Assembly (NCBI RefSeq): GCF_040096055.1
Contig: NZ_JBBMFK010000027.1
Coordinates: 1-55,194 of the forward strand
Source of the DNA: Pseudoflavonifractor intestinihominis
GTDB lineage: Bacteria > Bacillota > Clostridia > Oscillospirales > Oscillospiraceae
DNA: 55,194 nt
Direction of reading: 5' to 3'
Shown: positions 49,964-55,194 of the stretch, piece after piece
Position numbering within the stretch: position 1 is the first letter of the stretch
Layout of the letters: each line of letters starts with the position of its first letter
The notes under the pieces: generated by a model
What the model saw: only the letters and a program-made list of their open reading frames with translations
Database searches by the model: none
Told to the model about the DNA's origin: nothing
Translations under genes and position numbers: made by a program

Positions 49964-49997
49964 TTGACATTGTAGAACGGACGTTCTACAATGTCAA
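49964..49997. promoter_or_regulatory. Symmetric divergent promoter with central LexA (SOS) box
   Basis: A 34-bp perfect palindrome (16-bp arms). Rightward: TTGACA (49964-49969), 17-nt spacer, TACAAT (49987-49992). Leftward is the mirror image: TTGACA (complement of 49992-49997) and TACAAT (complement of 49969-49974), also 17 nt. The centre holds GAAC-GGAC-GTTC (49975-49986), the Gram-positive LexA box, so one LexA dimer can block both directions. Confidence 0.85.
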
Positions 49998-50015
49998 GTA
50001 CAAGGAGGGGGAGAA

Positions 50016-50195
50016 ATGCCGATAAGAAAGGAAATTGCAAGACTGGAGCAGGCGATGGAGGCGGCGCTGGGCCGCCGGCTGGCAGAGAAAGACTTGCCGG
50101 AGATTCAGCTATTGCTCCAAAGCCGCCGCGATGATCTTCGCCAGACGTTGGAGCTGGGCATCGGAGAGAGTCCCCACGTCGATTCCCTGATCTAG
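50016..50195 (+). CDS. Small protein driven by the SOS promoter
   Basis: 59 aa, ATG at 50016 with GGAGGGGGA just upstream. It begins MPIRKEIARLEQAMEAALG and looks like one or two helices with heptad-like spacing. Its last 29 codons overlap, head-to-head, the 3' end of the CI-like gene. The strong promoter and ribosome site argue for expression. It could be an anti-repressor, and its transcript would be antisense to the repressor mRNA. No homology recognised. Confidence 0.55.
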   Translation: MPIRKEIARLEQAMEAALGRRLAEKDLPEIQLLLQSRRDDLRQTLELGIGESPHVDSLI

Positions 50196-50444
50196 AAGCA
50201 TCTTCGCCAGCTTTTCATATACGACAAGCCCGCTGCCATCCTCGGCAGCGGGCTTTTTTTCATCCCGGCCAAGGATATAGTCCGTTGATACACCAAAGAT
50301 TTCAGCGAGCTTTAGCAGCGTTTCATAGTTCGGCTCGCTGGCCCCGCTTTCGTATTTTGCATAGGTTGTCCGATCAATTCCCAGCAATGCTGCAACATCT
50401 TTTTGCAACATTTTTTGGGATGTCCGTAACTGCTTTAGCTGCAT
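50109..50444 (-). CDS. CI-like XRE-family phage repressor
   Basis: 111 aa from the ATG at 50444 (GGGGTGA 5 nt upstream); a GTG at 50453 is possible. XRE HTH at ~5-60 (LRTSQKMLQKDVAALLGIDRTTYAKYESGASEPNYETLLKLAEIF), then a linker and a short helical C-terminus without the S24 peptidase domain. It therefore cannot self-cleave with RecA. Loss of repression could come from the LexA-controlled promoter just downstream, whose transcript opposes it. It is divergent from a Cro-like gene across a four-operator region. Confidence 0.85.
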   Translation of the reverse strand: MQLKQLRTSQKMLQKDVAALLGIDRTTYAKYESGASEPNYETLLKLAEIFGVSTDYILGRDEKKPAAEDGSGLVVYEKLAKMLLDQGIDVGTLSDAQLQRLAKIIAAALEQ

Positions 50445-50468
50445 TTCGCTCACCCCGAATCAAATTAA

Positions 50469-50576
50469 GTATATGTGAAAAAAAGTCACATTTCAATAAA
50501 TGTGAAGAAATTTCACATTTGCTATTGACAAGTGAAGAAAATGCACATATAATGCGTGGTGTGAAGAAACTTCACG
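50469..50576. promoter_or_regulatory. Lambda-like switch: divergent promoters with four 17-bp operators
   Basis: Operators of the type TGTGAA-N5-TTCACA at 50474-50490, 50501-50517, 50531-50547 and 50560-50576. Rightward promoter: TTGACA (50525-50530), 17 nt, TATAAT (50548-50553); operator 3 exactly fills its spacer. Leftward promoter: TTGAAA (complement of 50491-50496), 16 nt, TATACT (complement of 50469-50474); operator 1 lies in its spacer. Confidence 0.85.
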
Positions 50577-50599
50577 TTGCGGCTTTTGGAGGTGAAAAG

Positions 50600-50806
50600 A
50601 TGCAGACAATAAAGGATTTCCGAGAGGCGTGCGGGATATCTCAGGAGGGGCTTGCGCAGATGCTTGGAGTCGACCGAAGCACGGTTGCAAAATGGGAGAC
50701 CAGAGACGTGTATCCCAGGGGAGATAAAATTGTCGCGCTTGCGGATGCTTTGAATTGCTCTATTGATGCCCTCTTTGGCCGCACGCCGCCCGAGGCGGCC
50801 AGCTGA
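50600..50806 (+). CDS. Cro-like XRE-family regulator
   Basis: 68 aa, ATG at 50600 (GGAGGTG 5 nt upstream). It is almost only an HTH: IKDFREACGISQEGLAQMLGVDRSTVAKWETRDVYPRGDKIVALADAL. The short end is FGRTPPEAAS. It is the first gene of the rightward early operon and is expected to compete with the CI-like repressor for the four operators. The DNA encoding its last few codons is repeated as leader at 51418-51443. Confidence 0.85.
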   Translation: MQTIKDFREACGISQEGLAQMLGVDRSTVAKWETRDVYPRGDKIVALADALNCSIDALFGRTPPEAAS

Positions 50807-50821
50807 GAGGAGGTGAGCGGG

Positions 50822-51034
50822 GTGAATATCCAAAAGGCAACACAAAAGGCTCTGGAAGTCGGCGGTCTGATTGTCCGGCCTTTCTGGAGAGGTCGTGTAC
50901 ATATCAAGCCGACAAATGGCCCGGATGATTGCATTTGCTATGGAAAAGGCAAAGCCCCCTGCCCGCGGTGGCATCCGCAGGCAGAGGACCTGTTGGCGGA
51001 TGACTGGGAAGTTACCACAGAAGAATTGACTTAA
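50822..51034 (+). CDS. Tad2-like (DUF2829) protein, putative anti-Thoeris
   Basis: 70 aa from GTG at 50822 (AGGAGG 8 nt upstream). The pattern ALEVGGLIVRPFWRG ... RWHPQAEDLLADDWEV resembles the DUF2829 family (ALEaLkqGkkVrRpgWnG ... W.PsqeDLlAeDWev). DUF2829 includes Tad2 proteins, which sequester the Thoeris signal molecule. Several phage DUF2829 proteins have no tested function. It sits second in the rightward early operon. The alignment is by eye, so the family call is likely and the function is speculative. Confidence 0.65.
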   Translation: MNIQKATQKALEVGGLIVRPFWRGRVHIKPTNGPDDCICYGKGKAPCPRWHPQAEDLLADDWEVTTEELT

Positions 51035-51359
51035 TCTGTTCAAGATAACCAAGAAATTCCGTAAATCCGCTTTTAAATCGGCCTTCCATGTAAATGATCG
51101 CTTCATCGGTCAGGGAGGAATCATATACGGTATTGTCTGCATCCAGACTGGCGAGCAACCCCGCGCGCTTTAATTCCCAACAGGTATCCTCAACATCGGG
51201 CAATTGCCACCCCGGAACAACCTCGTTACGAATTTCTTCAGCACTTCCGATATGTTTTGCGTCTGCTCGCGATTTTCCCAGTTTTCTTTTTTCACAGTAG
51301 GATTTATACAATGCGCAGACGAGAGCGTCTGCATCTTTGGACAGTTTTAGCTCGGACAT
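51012..51359 (-). CDS. Prophage protein of unknown function (winged-helix-like)
   Basis: 115 aa from the ATG at 51359 (GGGAGGTGAA upstream). LSKDADALVCALYKSYCEKRK and TCWELKRAGLLASLDADNTVYDSSLTDEAIIYMEGR suggest a small winged-helix fold of the YjcQ kind found in phages; this is tentative. It overlaps the convergent Tad2-like gene by 23 nt at the 3' ends. It shares its whole promoter and leader with the leftward gene at 51646-51831, through the 52-bp duplication. Confidence 0.7.
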   Translation of the reverse strand: MSELKLSKDADALVCALYKSYCEKRKLGKSRADAKHIGSAEEIRNEVVPGWQLPDVEDTCWELKRAGLLASLDADNTVYDSSLTDEAIIYMEGRFKSGFTEFLGYLEQIKSILLW

Positions 51360-51362
51360 AAG

Positions 51363-51414
51363 TTCACCTCCCTTCCACCGCCCATATTCTACCACGGCGG
51401 GGAAGGGAAGTACA
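51363..51414. repeat. 52-bp duplicated divergent promoter cassette (second copy 51836-51887)
   Basis: Both copies are identical over 52 bp and lie between a leftward and a rightward small gene. Inside is a dyad CCCTTCC-A-CCGCC ... GGCGG-G-GAAGGG. Leftward, TAGAAT (-10) and TTGTAC/TTGTTG-like (-35) elements can be seen. Rightward leaders beyond both copies share GGCCAGCTGAGAGG with the Cro gene end (50785-50810, 51418-51443, 51891-51915). Confidence 0.8.
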
Positions 51415-51453
51415 ACAGCCGCCCGAGGCGGCCAGCTGAGAGGGGGTGAAGAA

Positions 51454-51618
51454 ATGAATACAGGATTTGGAAAGCACACACTCGTATTTGAGGTTGATGT
51501 AAACAACGATGAACTGATATCCAGGCTGCTGAAGCTGCAAGAGAAGGCAAGCGACGTGGCCGCAGAAGCGGGCCGGATTATTCTCGAACTCCGACAGGCC
51601 GAAGAAAGCAAAAGCTGA
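51454..51618 (+). CDS. Small prophage protein, unknown
   Basis: 54 aa, ATG at 51454, with AGGGGGTGAAGA upstream. Begins MNTGFGKHTLVFEVDVNNDEL; then a helix LLKLQEKASDVAAEAGRIIL. This short beta-strand plus amphipathic helix design is common in phage early genes; no function recognised. It is followed by a hairpin shared with the convergent gene. Confidence 0.7.
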   Translation: MNTGFGKHTLVFEVDVNNDELISRLLKLQEKASDVAAEAGRIILELRQAEESKS

Positions 51619-51641
51619 GGCCGCTATAACGACCTCAGCTT
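51612..51641. terminator. Hairpin between convergent small genes
   Basis: Stem AAGCTGAGG / CCTCAGCTT (9 bp) with a 12-nt loop, followed by AAAA on the plus strand and preceded by TAAAA in the reverse direction. Confidence 0.55.
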
Positions 51642-51645
51642 AAAA

Positions 51646-51831
51646 TCAGGGGAGATACTCCAGAATTGCTGTTTTAAACTCATGCAGAGCATAAAAGGTC
51701 TGCCGCGCAAATTCATAGAGTTCACCGTCTGTTACGGGCCGTTTCCCGTATGGATCAGACATTGCCAAGGTGTCCGTCTTGTAGGATTCAAGCGCCTTGG
51801 TAAGCCGTTCATCGAGCTCTTGTTTTGTCAT
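51646..51831 (-). CDS. Small prophage protein, unknown
   Basis: 61 aa from the ATG at 51831 (GGGAGGTGAAAAGA upstream). Begins MTKQELDERLTKALESYKTD, helical, with FARQTFYALHEFKTAILEYL at the end. No family recognised. Its upstream 52 bp is a copy of that of the gene starting at 51359, so both should be expressed together. Confidence 0.7.
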   Translation of the reverse strand: MTKQELDERLTKALESYKTDTLAMSDPYGKRPVTDGELYEFARQTFYALHEFKTAILEYLP

Positions 51832-51835
51832 TCTT

Positions 51836-51887
51836 TTCACCTCCCTTCCACCGCCCATATTCTACCACGGCGGGGAAGGGAAGTACA
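51836..51887. repeat. Second copy of the 52-bp divergent promoter cassette
   Basis: Identical to 51363-51414; lies between the leftward 61-aa gene and the rightward 65-aa gene. Confidence 0.8.
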
Positions 51888-51925
51888 CAACCGACTGAGA
51901 CGGCCAGCTGAGAGGGGGGAAGAAC

Positions 51926-52123
51926 ATGATGCAGGGGGACACCCCGGAGCTGCGGCGGATCATCCGGTGGCTGGAGAGGCAGTTCGAGCCAGACCAGCTG
52001 GAGAGTGTGGAGCGGGTCACCAAGAACGCCGTCCGCATCACGGACCGCTGGGGCGACACGGCCCTGGTTATCTGCCGGCAGGACGGGGACGTGGAGATGA
52101 TGCCAGTCCCGGAGGCCTGCTGA
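51926..52123 (+). CDS. Small prophage protein, unknown
   Basis: 65 aa, ATG at 51926 with AGAGGGGGGAAGAAC upstream. GDTPELRRIIRWLERQFEPDQLESVERV is a charged helix; the C-terminal half is beta-rich with ITDRWGDTALVICRQDG. Reminiscent of short phage early proteins; no function can be assigned. Followed by an XRE-type gene on the same strand. Confidence 0.7.
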   Translation: MMQGDTPELRRIIRWLERQFEPDQLESVERVTKNAVRITDRWGDTALVICRQDGDVEMMPVPEAC

Positions 52124-52164
52124 ACTATCTGCAAGTATTTTAGTCTGAAAAGGAGGTGATTACC

Positions 52165-52629
52165 ATGCCGGAAGAGACCCGAAATATTTATAAGACCTGT
52201 CGCAAGGCTGCCGGGCTTACTCAGGAAGCGGCAGCGGAGCGGCTGGGCATCAGTGTGGAGAGCCTGCGGGCCTACGAGACCGGCCAGCGGGTGCCGCCTG
52301 ACGAAGTGGTGGAGGCGATGTCTGATCTGTACAACACCCTGCACTTGATTGTGCGCCATGTGCGTGAAAAGAACGCCATGTATGGCCGTGTGGTGCCCGA
52401 GGTGCCCCAGGCGGGGGTGCTGGAGGCCAGCGCCCGGCTCACCAACCGGATTTACCAGTTTGCTGACAGCCATGCGGACCGGCGGCTCATGAGGATCGCC
52501 GAGGACAACGTCATCGACGGCAACGAGCGGCCCGAGTTTGACGACATTATGGAGGACCTCCAGGAGATTGTTGCCGCCGCCCTGGCCCTGCGGTGCGCCC
52601 AGCAGGCCGATTGCCGGTCGAGTATGTGA
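52165..52629 (+). CDS. XRE-family regulator with C-terminal extension
   Basis: 154 aa from the ATG at 52165 (AAGGAGGTGATTACC, spacing 8); a GTG at 52156 is inside the ribosome site. HTH at ~8-45: TCRKAAGLTQEAAAERLGISVESLRAYETGQRVP. The remaining ~100 residues are helical. It is a second phage regulator, separate from the CI/Cro pair, possibly of the early or late switch; the target is unknown. Confidence 0.85.
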   Translation: MPEETRNIYKTCRKAAGLTQEAAAERLGISVESLRAYETGQRVPPDEVVEAMSDLYNTLHLIVRHVREKNAMYGRVVPEVPQAGVLEASARLTNRIYQFADSHADRRLMRIAEDNVIDGNERPEFDDIMEDLQEIVAAALALRCAQQADCRSSM

Positions 52630-52673
52630 TAGGGATAACACACGTACGATGGATGAGGAAAGAAGGTGTTTAA

Positions 52674-52886
52674 ATGGCAGATGCCGAAGCCAATGGGCCG
52701 CAAGGAGGTGATGGGCTGTACAACGTAGAAGTGTCTAGACGAATAAGGTGCGCAGTTGAAGCAAACCCGGGCGCATCTCCTGAGGTTCTGTTTGAAGCCA
52801 TTCGTCTAGAGATGCTTGCAATGACTGATTCGGATGGATCTCACAAAGCGCAGGAACAGAAGCCCAAAGTCGCGGATTCCCCATAA
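52674..52886 (+). CDS. Small ORF overlapping the metallopeptidase gene (doubtful)
   Basis: 70 aa, ATG at 52674 with AGAAGGTG 5 nt upstream. Begins MADAEANGPQGGDG; helical in the middle (SPEVLFEAIRLEMLAMTDSD). Its last 152 bp lie antisense to the C-terminal codons of the convergent metallopeptidase gene, which looks better supported. It may be real for its first part only. Confidence 0.35.
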   Translation: MADAEANGPQGGDGLYNVEVSRRIRCAVEANPGASPEVLFEAIRLEMLAMTDSDGSHKAQEQKPKVADSP

Positions 52887-53478
52887 AAATTGGGAGAAGC
52901 AAACCTGCGACATACCTGTTTTTATTGCGCTGGTAACAGTTGCGCTCCAGATCTGCAATTGTTTCTTGCGCTTTTAGGTTAACCGGTTCGGCTGACTGCA
53001 AGTCCCTTTCCGCATACTCGGCAAAACAGTTCGCATAGAGCTGCCCGTCTTTTGTGCGGTACTGGATGCCATTTTTCATCCAGAGGTGTGTCAAGTAGTG
53101 CAGGAAAAAGGATGAAGCTGTATGACAAATACTTTCTTCCAGCCAGCGTAAATTTTCTGGTACGTTGCCCGGTATGGAGTAGTGACAAAGTTCATGTGCA
53201 AATTGGAATGCGGCTTGGGACCATGAAGAAGTCTGACACTTGAGAAAAATTGCGTGACCCTCTCTGAAACACTGCGGGTCATGTTCCCCATGGCGAATAA
53301 AAATAGTCAGTGGTTTTTCTTTTATGGTCGGGACAAATTTGGAAAACGAAAAAGAAACACAATCCAACACAAAAGAAAAAATGTTTATAGATGCCTCAGA
53401 CTCGCCAGAAGGAACATAGAGCCGGTGCTGAGGGATAAATGTAAAATTCCTGTATTGACTTATGTGGTTGTCATTCAT
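52735..53478 (-). CDS. AT-rich HExxH metallopeptidase-like cargo gene of the prophage
   Basis: 247 aa from the ATG at 53478 (GGGAG upstream). The zincin motif HELCH is at ~113 (FQFAHELCHYSIPGN), followed by a downstream Glu pair in RWLEESICHTASSFFLHYL that can supply the third ligand. Composition is clearly lower in GC than the neighbours, and it is the only leftward gene between rightward early and replication genes, which is typical of phage cargo (morons). The M78/IrrE-like assignment is tentative. A defence, anti-repressor or host-takeover role is possible. Confidence 0.75.
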   Translation of the reverse strand: MNDNHISQYRNFTFIPQHRLYVPSGESEASINIFSFVLDCVSFSFSKFVPTIKEKPLTIFIRHGEHDPQCFREGHAIFLKCQTSSWSQAAFQFAHELCHYSIPGNVPENLRWLEESICHTASSFFLHYLTHLWMKNGIQYRTKDGQLYANCFAEYAERDLQSAEPVNLKAQETIADLERNCYQRNKNRYVAGLLLPIFMGNPRLWASVPALCEIHPNQSLQASLDEWLQTEPQEMRPGLLQLRTLFV

Positions 53479-53596
53479 AAAAATTTACTCCCTTCTACCA
53501 TGGATAGAGAATAAAGAGCAATAATCGACAAAACAAGGAAGAAAAAATCCGCCCCCAGGTGTGCGAGACCTGAGGACGGAAAAGGAGATTTACACA

Positions 53597-53803
53597 ATGA
53601 AAATATACCATAAGACGGGCGGAAATGCAAGAAATTTCCGCTGGATTCGTGCACCCTTTTGCGTCCTGCTGACTGTCATGGCCCTGGGCGCCGTGGGCAA
53701 TATCGAGTGCGGATTTGTCAGCGTCCGGGCCGGGGCCGTGATCCTGGCGGCGCTGGCTGCCGGGCTGGCCGTGGCCCTGGCCTGGCCGGAGAGGAGGGGC
53801 TGA
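53597..53803 (+). CDS. Small membrane protein of the prophage
   Basis: 68 aa from the ATG at 53597 (AAAGGAGATT upstream); a longer frame has no ribosome site. Two hydrophobic segments, FCVLLTVMALGAVGNI (~22-37) and AVILAALAAGLAVALAW (~46-62), make a two-helix hairpin. No family recognised. It is 1 nt before the next gene and so part of one operon. Confidence 0.7.
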   Translation: MKIYHKTGGNARNFRWIRAPFCVLLTVMALGAVGNIECGFVSVRAGAVILAALAAGLAVALAWPERRG

Positions 53804-53804
53804 G

Positions 53805-54017
53805 ATGACCAAGAGTGAGGAGCGACGCTGGAGGGAGTACTACGCAGCATCGGCCCGACGCTGGAAACATAACCCATGGGCCCTGGTGGGCAACCTGGAG
53901 GCTATTATGGGATTTCAGGATCTCACCGCTGGGCAGAAGATCAGGCGGATGCAGTTGGCAATAGAGGCCTACAACGAAGCGATGAAGGAGGCAAGCAGCA
54001 ATGCCGAGAAGATCTAA
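53805..54017 (+). CDS. Small prophage protein, unknown
   Basis: 70 aa, ATG at 53805, one nucleotide after the previous stop. Basic, aromatic and helical (EERRWREYYAASARRWKHNPW; IRRMQLAIEAYNEAMKEASS). It overlaps the next gene by 17 nt, which suggests translational coupling. Confidence 0.7.
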   Translation: MTKSEERRWREYYAASARRWKHNPWALVGNLEAIMGFQDLTAGQKIRRMQLAIEAYNEAMKEASSNAEKI

Positions 54018-54342
54018 CGCGCCCCGTCCGTCGGACGAGGAGATCATGAAGTACGACAACGTGCCCATCCATCTGGCGGCGTCCTACCTGGGGACAAGCT
54101 CTCCCACCATGATGCGGGCCCTCCAGCAGGGCCGTACGCCCTTTGGCTGGGCCGCCCTCAACGAGGAGACCGGTACATACACCTACAACGTCAGCCCCGG
54201 GGGCCTGGTGGAGTACAAGCACCGGGGCTATAAGACGGTGGACCTGTCCCTGATGGAGCAGCTGATGCAGGAGGCGGTGGACCGGCTGGTGGCCGCCCGC
54301 ATGGACAAGCTCAAGGCCGCCATGCGCCTGATGGAGCAGTGA
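54001..54342 (+). CDS. Excisionase-like DNA-binding protein
   Basis: 113 aa, ATG at 54001. The pattern VPIHLAASYLGTSSPTMMRALQQGRTPFGWA (~22-52) resembles the winged HTH of MerR/excisionase-like phage proteins (AAxxLGxSxxTMxRxLxxGxxPFG). The C-terminal part is helical and charged. It may act in excision or replication of the element; it lies directly upstream of the replication gene. Confidence 0.7.
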   Translation: MPRRSNAPRPSDEEIMKYDNVPIHLAASYLGTSSPTMMRALQQGRTPFGWAALNEETGTYTYNVSPGGLVEYKHRGYKTVDLSLMEQLMQEAVDRLVAARMDKLKAAMRLMEQ

Positions 54343-54372
54343 GCTGTTTGAGCGGAAGAAGGGGGTGATGGA

Positions 54373-55188
54373 GTGCAGGAATATCACTTCAATGCGGCCC
54401 TGGCGCAGCGGTACGGGGTGGATGGGGCTGTGTTCCTGCACGCCATGGCCTTCTGGGTGGCCAAGAACAAGGCCAACGGGCGGCACTTCCATGAGGGCCG
54501 CTACTGGACCTACAACACCCGGAAGGCCCTGGCGGAGCTGTTCCCGTTCTGGACCCAGCGGCAGCTGGAGCGCATTGTCAACAACCTGCGGGACGCGGGG
54601 GCTGTACTGGTGGGCAACTTCTCCGAGGACAAGGCCGACCGGACGCTGTGGTATGCGCTGTCCAACGACGTGCTGGAGGCCTACGGGGAGAGTGCGGACC
54701 CCATTTCACCAAACGGTGAAATGCATTTCACCGATCCGTGTGATCCATTTCACCAAACGGGGAAATGTAATAAGGAAACAGTTACTAACCAGTTATATAT
54801 ACCCCCTATATCCCCCAAAGGGGGACAGGGCGGAAAAAAGAAACGCTCACCCAAGAGTGTCCCCCAGTGGAAGCCGGAACGGTTTGAGAAGTTCTGGGCC
54901 TACTATCCCCGCCATGAGGACCGGGTGTCCGCTGTGCGGGAGTGGGACAGGCTCAGGCCCAACGACGAGCTCATTGACGCCATCGCCAGGGCGCTGCTCT
55001 GGCAGACCAAGGCGGAGGACTGGCCGGCGCCCTACGCCTGCCGGTACCTGCGCAACCAGCGGTGGCTGGACGAGCCCCCCAAGCCGAAGGGACAGGCCCC
55101 CAGGGCGCCTGCCCAGGGCCTGAGCGGCTGGCACTACGAGGAGATAGACGGAGAGAAGGTGCTGGTGGTCGATGAGCCAGGAGATTGA
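54373..55188 (+). CDS. Phage replication initiator / replisome organizer-like protein
   Basis: 271 aa from GTG at 54373 (GGGGGTGATGGA upstream). Residues ~1-105 form the typical phage replisome-organiser N-terminal wHTH (FNAALAQRYGVDGAVFLHAMAFWV, RYWTYNTRKALAELFPFWTQRQLERIV). A low-complexity linker follows, then a C-terminal module FEKFWAYYPRHEDR...AVREWDRL, as in DnaD/helicase-loader partners. An AT-rich, iteron-like stretch at 54700-54790 (repeats of CATTTCACC/AAACGG) lies in the gene and may be part of the origin. Confidence 0.88.
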   Translation: MQEYHFNAALAQRYGVDGAVFLHAMAFWVAKNKANGRHFHEGRYWTYNTRKALAELFPFWTQRQLERIVNNLRDAGAVLVGNFSEDKADRTLWYALSNDVLEAYGESADPISPNGEMHFTDPCDPFHQTGKCNKETVTNQLYIPPISPKGGQGGKKKRSPKSVPQWKPERFEKFWAYYPRHEDRVSAVREWDRLRPNDELIDAIARALLWQTKAEDWPAPYACRYLRNQRWLDEPPKPKGQAPRAPAQGLSGWHYEEIDGEKVLVVDEPGD

Positions 55189-55194
55189 TTTGCG
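55172..55194 (+). CDS. Start of a following prophage gene (partial)
   Basis: ATG at 55172 overlaps the previous gene's end, in another frame, with AGAAGGTG upstream; only seven codons (MSQEIDL) are visible. In phages of this type a helicase loader (DnaC-like) often follows, but too little is seen to tell. Confidence 0.35.

Larger units (their letters stand above)
45650..55194. mobile_element. Left part of a prophage or integrative element
   Basis: A tyrosine integrase gene lies at the edge, followed by a CI/Cro-type switch, many small early genes, a replication-initiation gene and the window end. Codon and base use become AT-richer in several stretches (46.9-47.8, 49.9-50.6, 52.7-53.5 kb). 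The left attachment site was not identified; 45650-45817 contains no gene and ends at the integrase stop. The right end is outside the window. Confidence 0.8.

Overview
The window looks like a chromosome segment of a GC-rich, spore-forming gut Clostridium relative (Oscillospiraceae / Flavonifractor–Lawsonibacter type). The evidence is high GC, strong AGGAGG ribosome sites, an Fe-S L-serine dehydratase split into alpha and beta subunits, a YlbJ-type sporulation membrane protein, an S-layer-homology (SLH) protease, a selenocysteine-containing SelD, and one integrated prophage. The genus is inferred from gene content and was not tested.

Layout. 1-0.9 kb: the end of a glutamate synthase small subunit gene and a methyltransferase. 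0.94-10.0 kb: a divergent locus. The leftward operon encodes an ECF sigma factor, a zinc-finger anti-sigma-like protein, a helical-repeat CHAT (caspase-like) protease and an acidic protein. The rightward operon encodes a Lon-like AAA+ protein, whose Lon domain keeps the serine but appears to lack the lysine, and a membrane HExxH metallopeptidase. I read it as a candidate protease-controlled transcription or stress system.

10.0-18.2 kb: one P-loop ATPase gene (PRK06851-like) is cut in two by a 7.1-kb serine-recombinase element. Joining the two ends at a shared TGGG core restores the reading frame exactly. The cargo is two WYL regulators and, divergently, two tandem structured RNAs (one tRNA-like, as in Y RNAs), a TROVE-like/DUF2828 vWA protein and the RNA ligase RtcB. 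It is an RNA-repair island that also interrupts a gene. This element and the CHAT/Lon locus are the two most promising undescribed systems here.

18.2-45.6 kb: ordinary chromosome. It holds selD (with UGA and bSECIS), a ROK-family protein, a nonsense-interrupted gene, sdaAB/sdaAA with a 228-bp tandem repeat that reiterates the sdaAB start, a frameshifted subtilisin-SLH protein, an ArsR regulator, an amidohydrolase, a CLC transporter, a CNNM/CBS protein, pyruvate kinase with a duplicated 3' end, a beta-CASP metallo-hydrolase, ylbJ, a DUF2804 protein, a TetR regulator divergent from degV, a zinc ribbon protein and an Sfp-type transferase. A two-hairpin dispersed repeat sits between the duplicated gene edges at both sdaAB and pyk.

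45.7 kb to the end: the left part of a prophage or integrative element. It contains a tyrosine integrase, a small-protein/GNAT pair, a leftward operon with a BRCT protein behind a symmetric LexA-box promoter, a lambda-like CI/Cro switch with four operators, a Tad2-like (DUF2829) protein, several small early genes with duplicated divergent promoters, an AT-rich metallopeptidase cargo gene, and the replication region, which runs off the window. No tRNA, rRNA or CRISPR array was seen.
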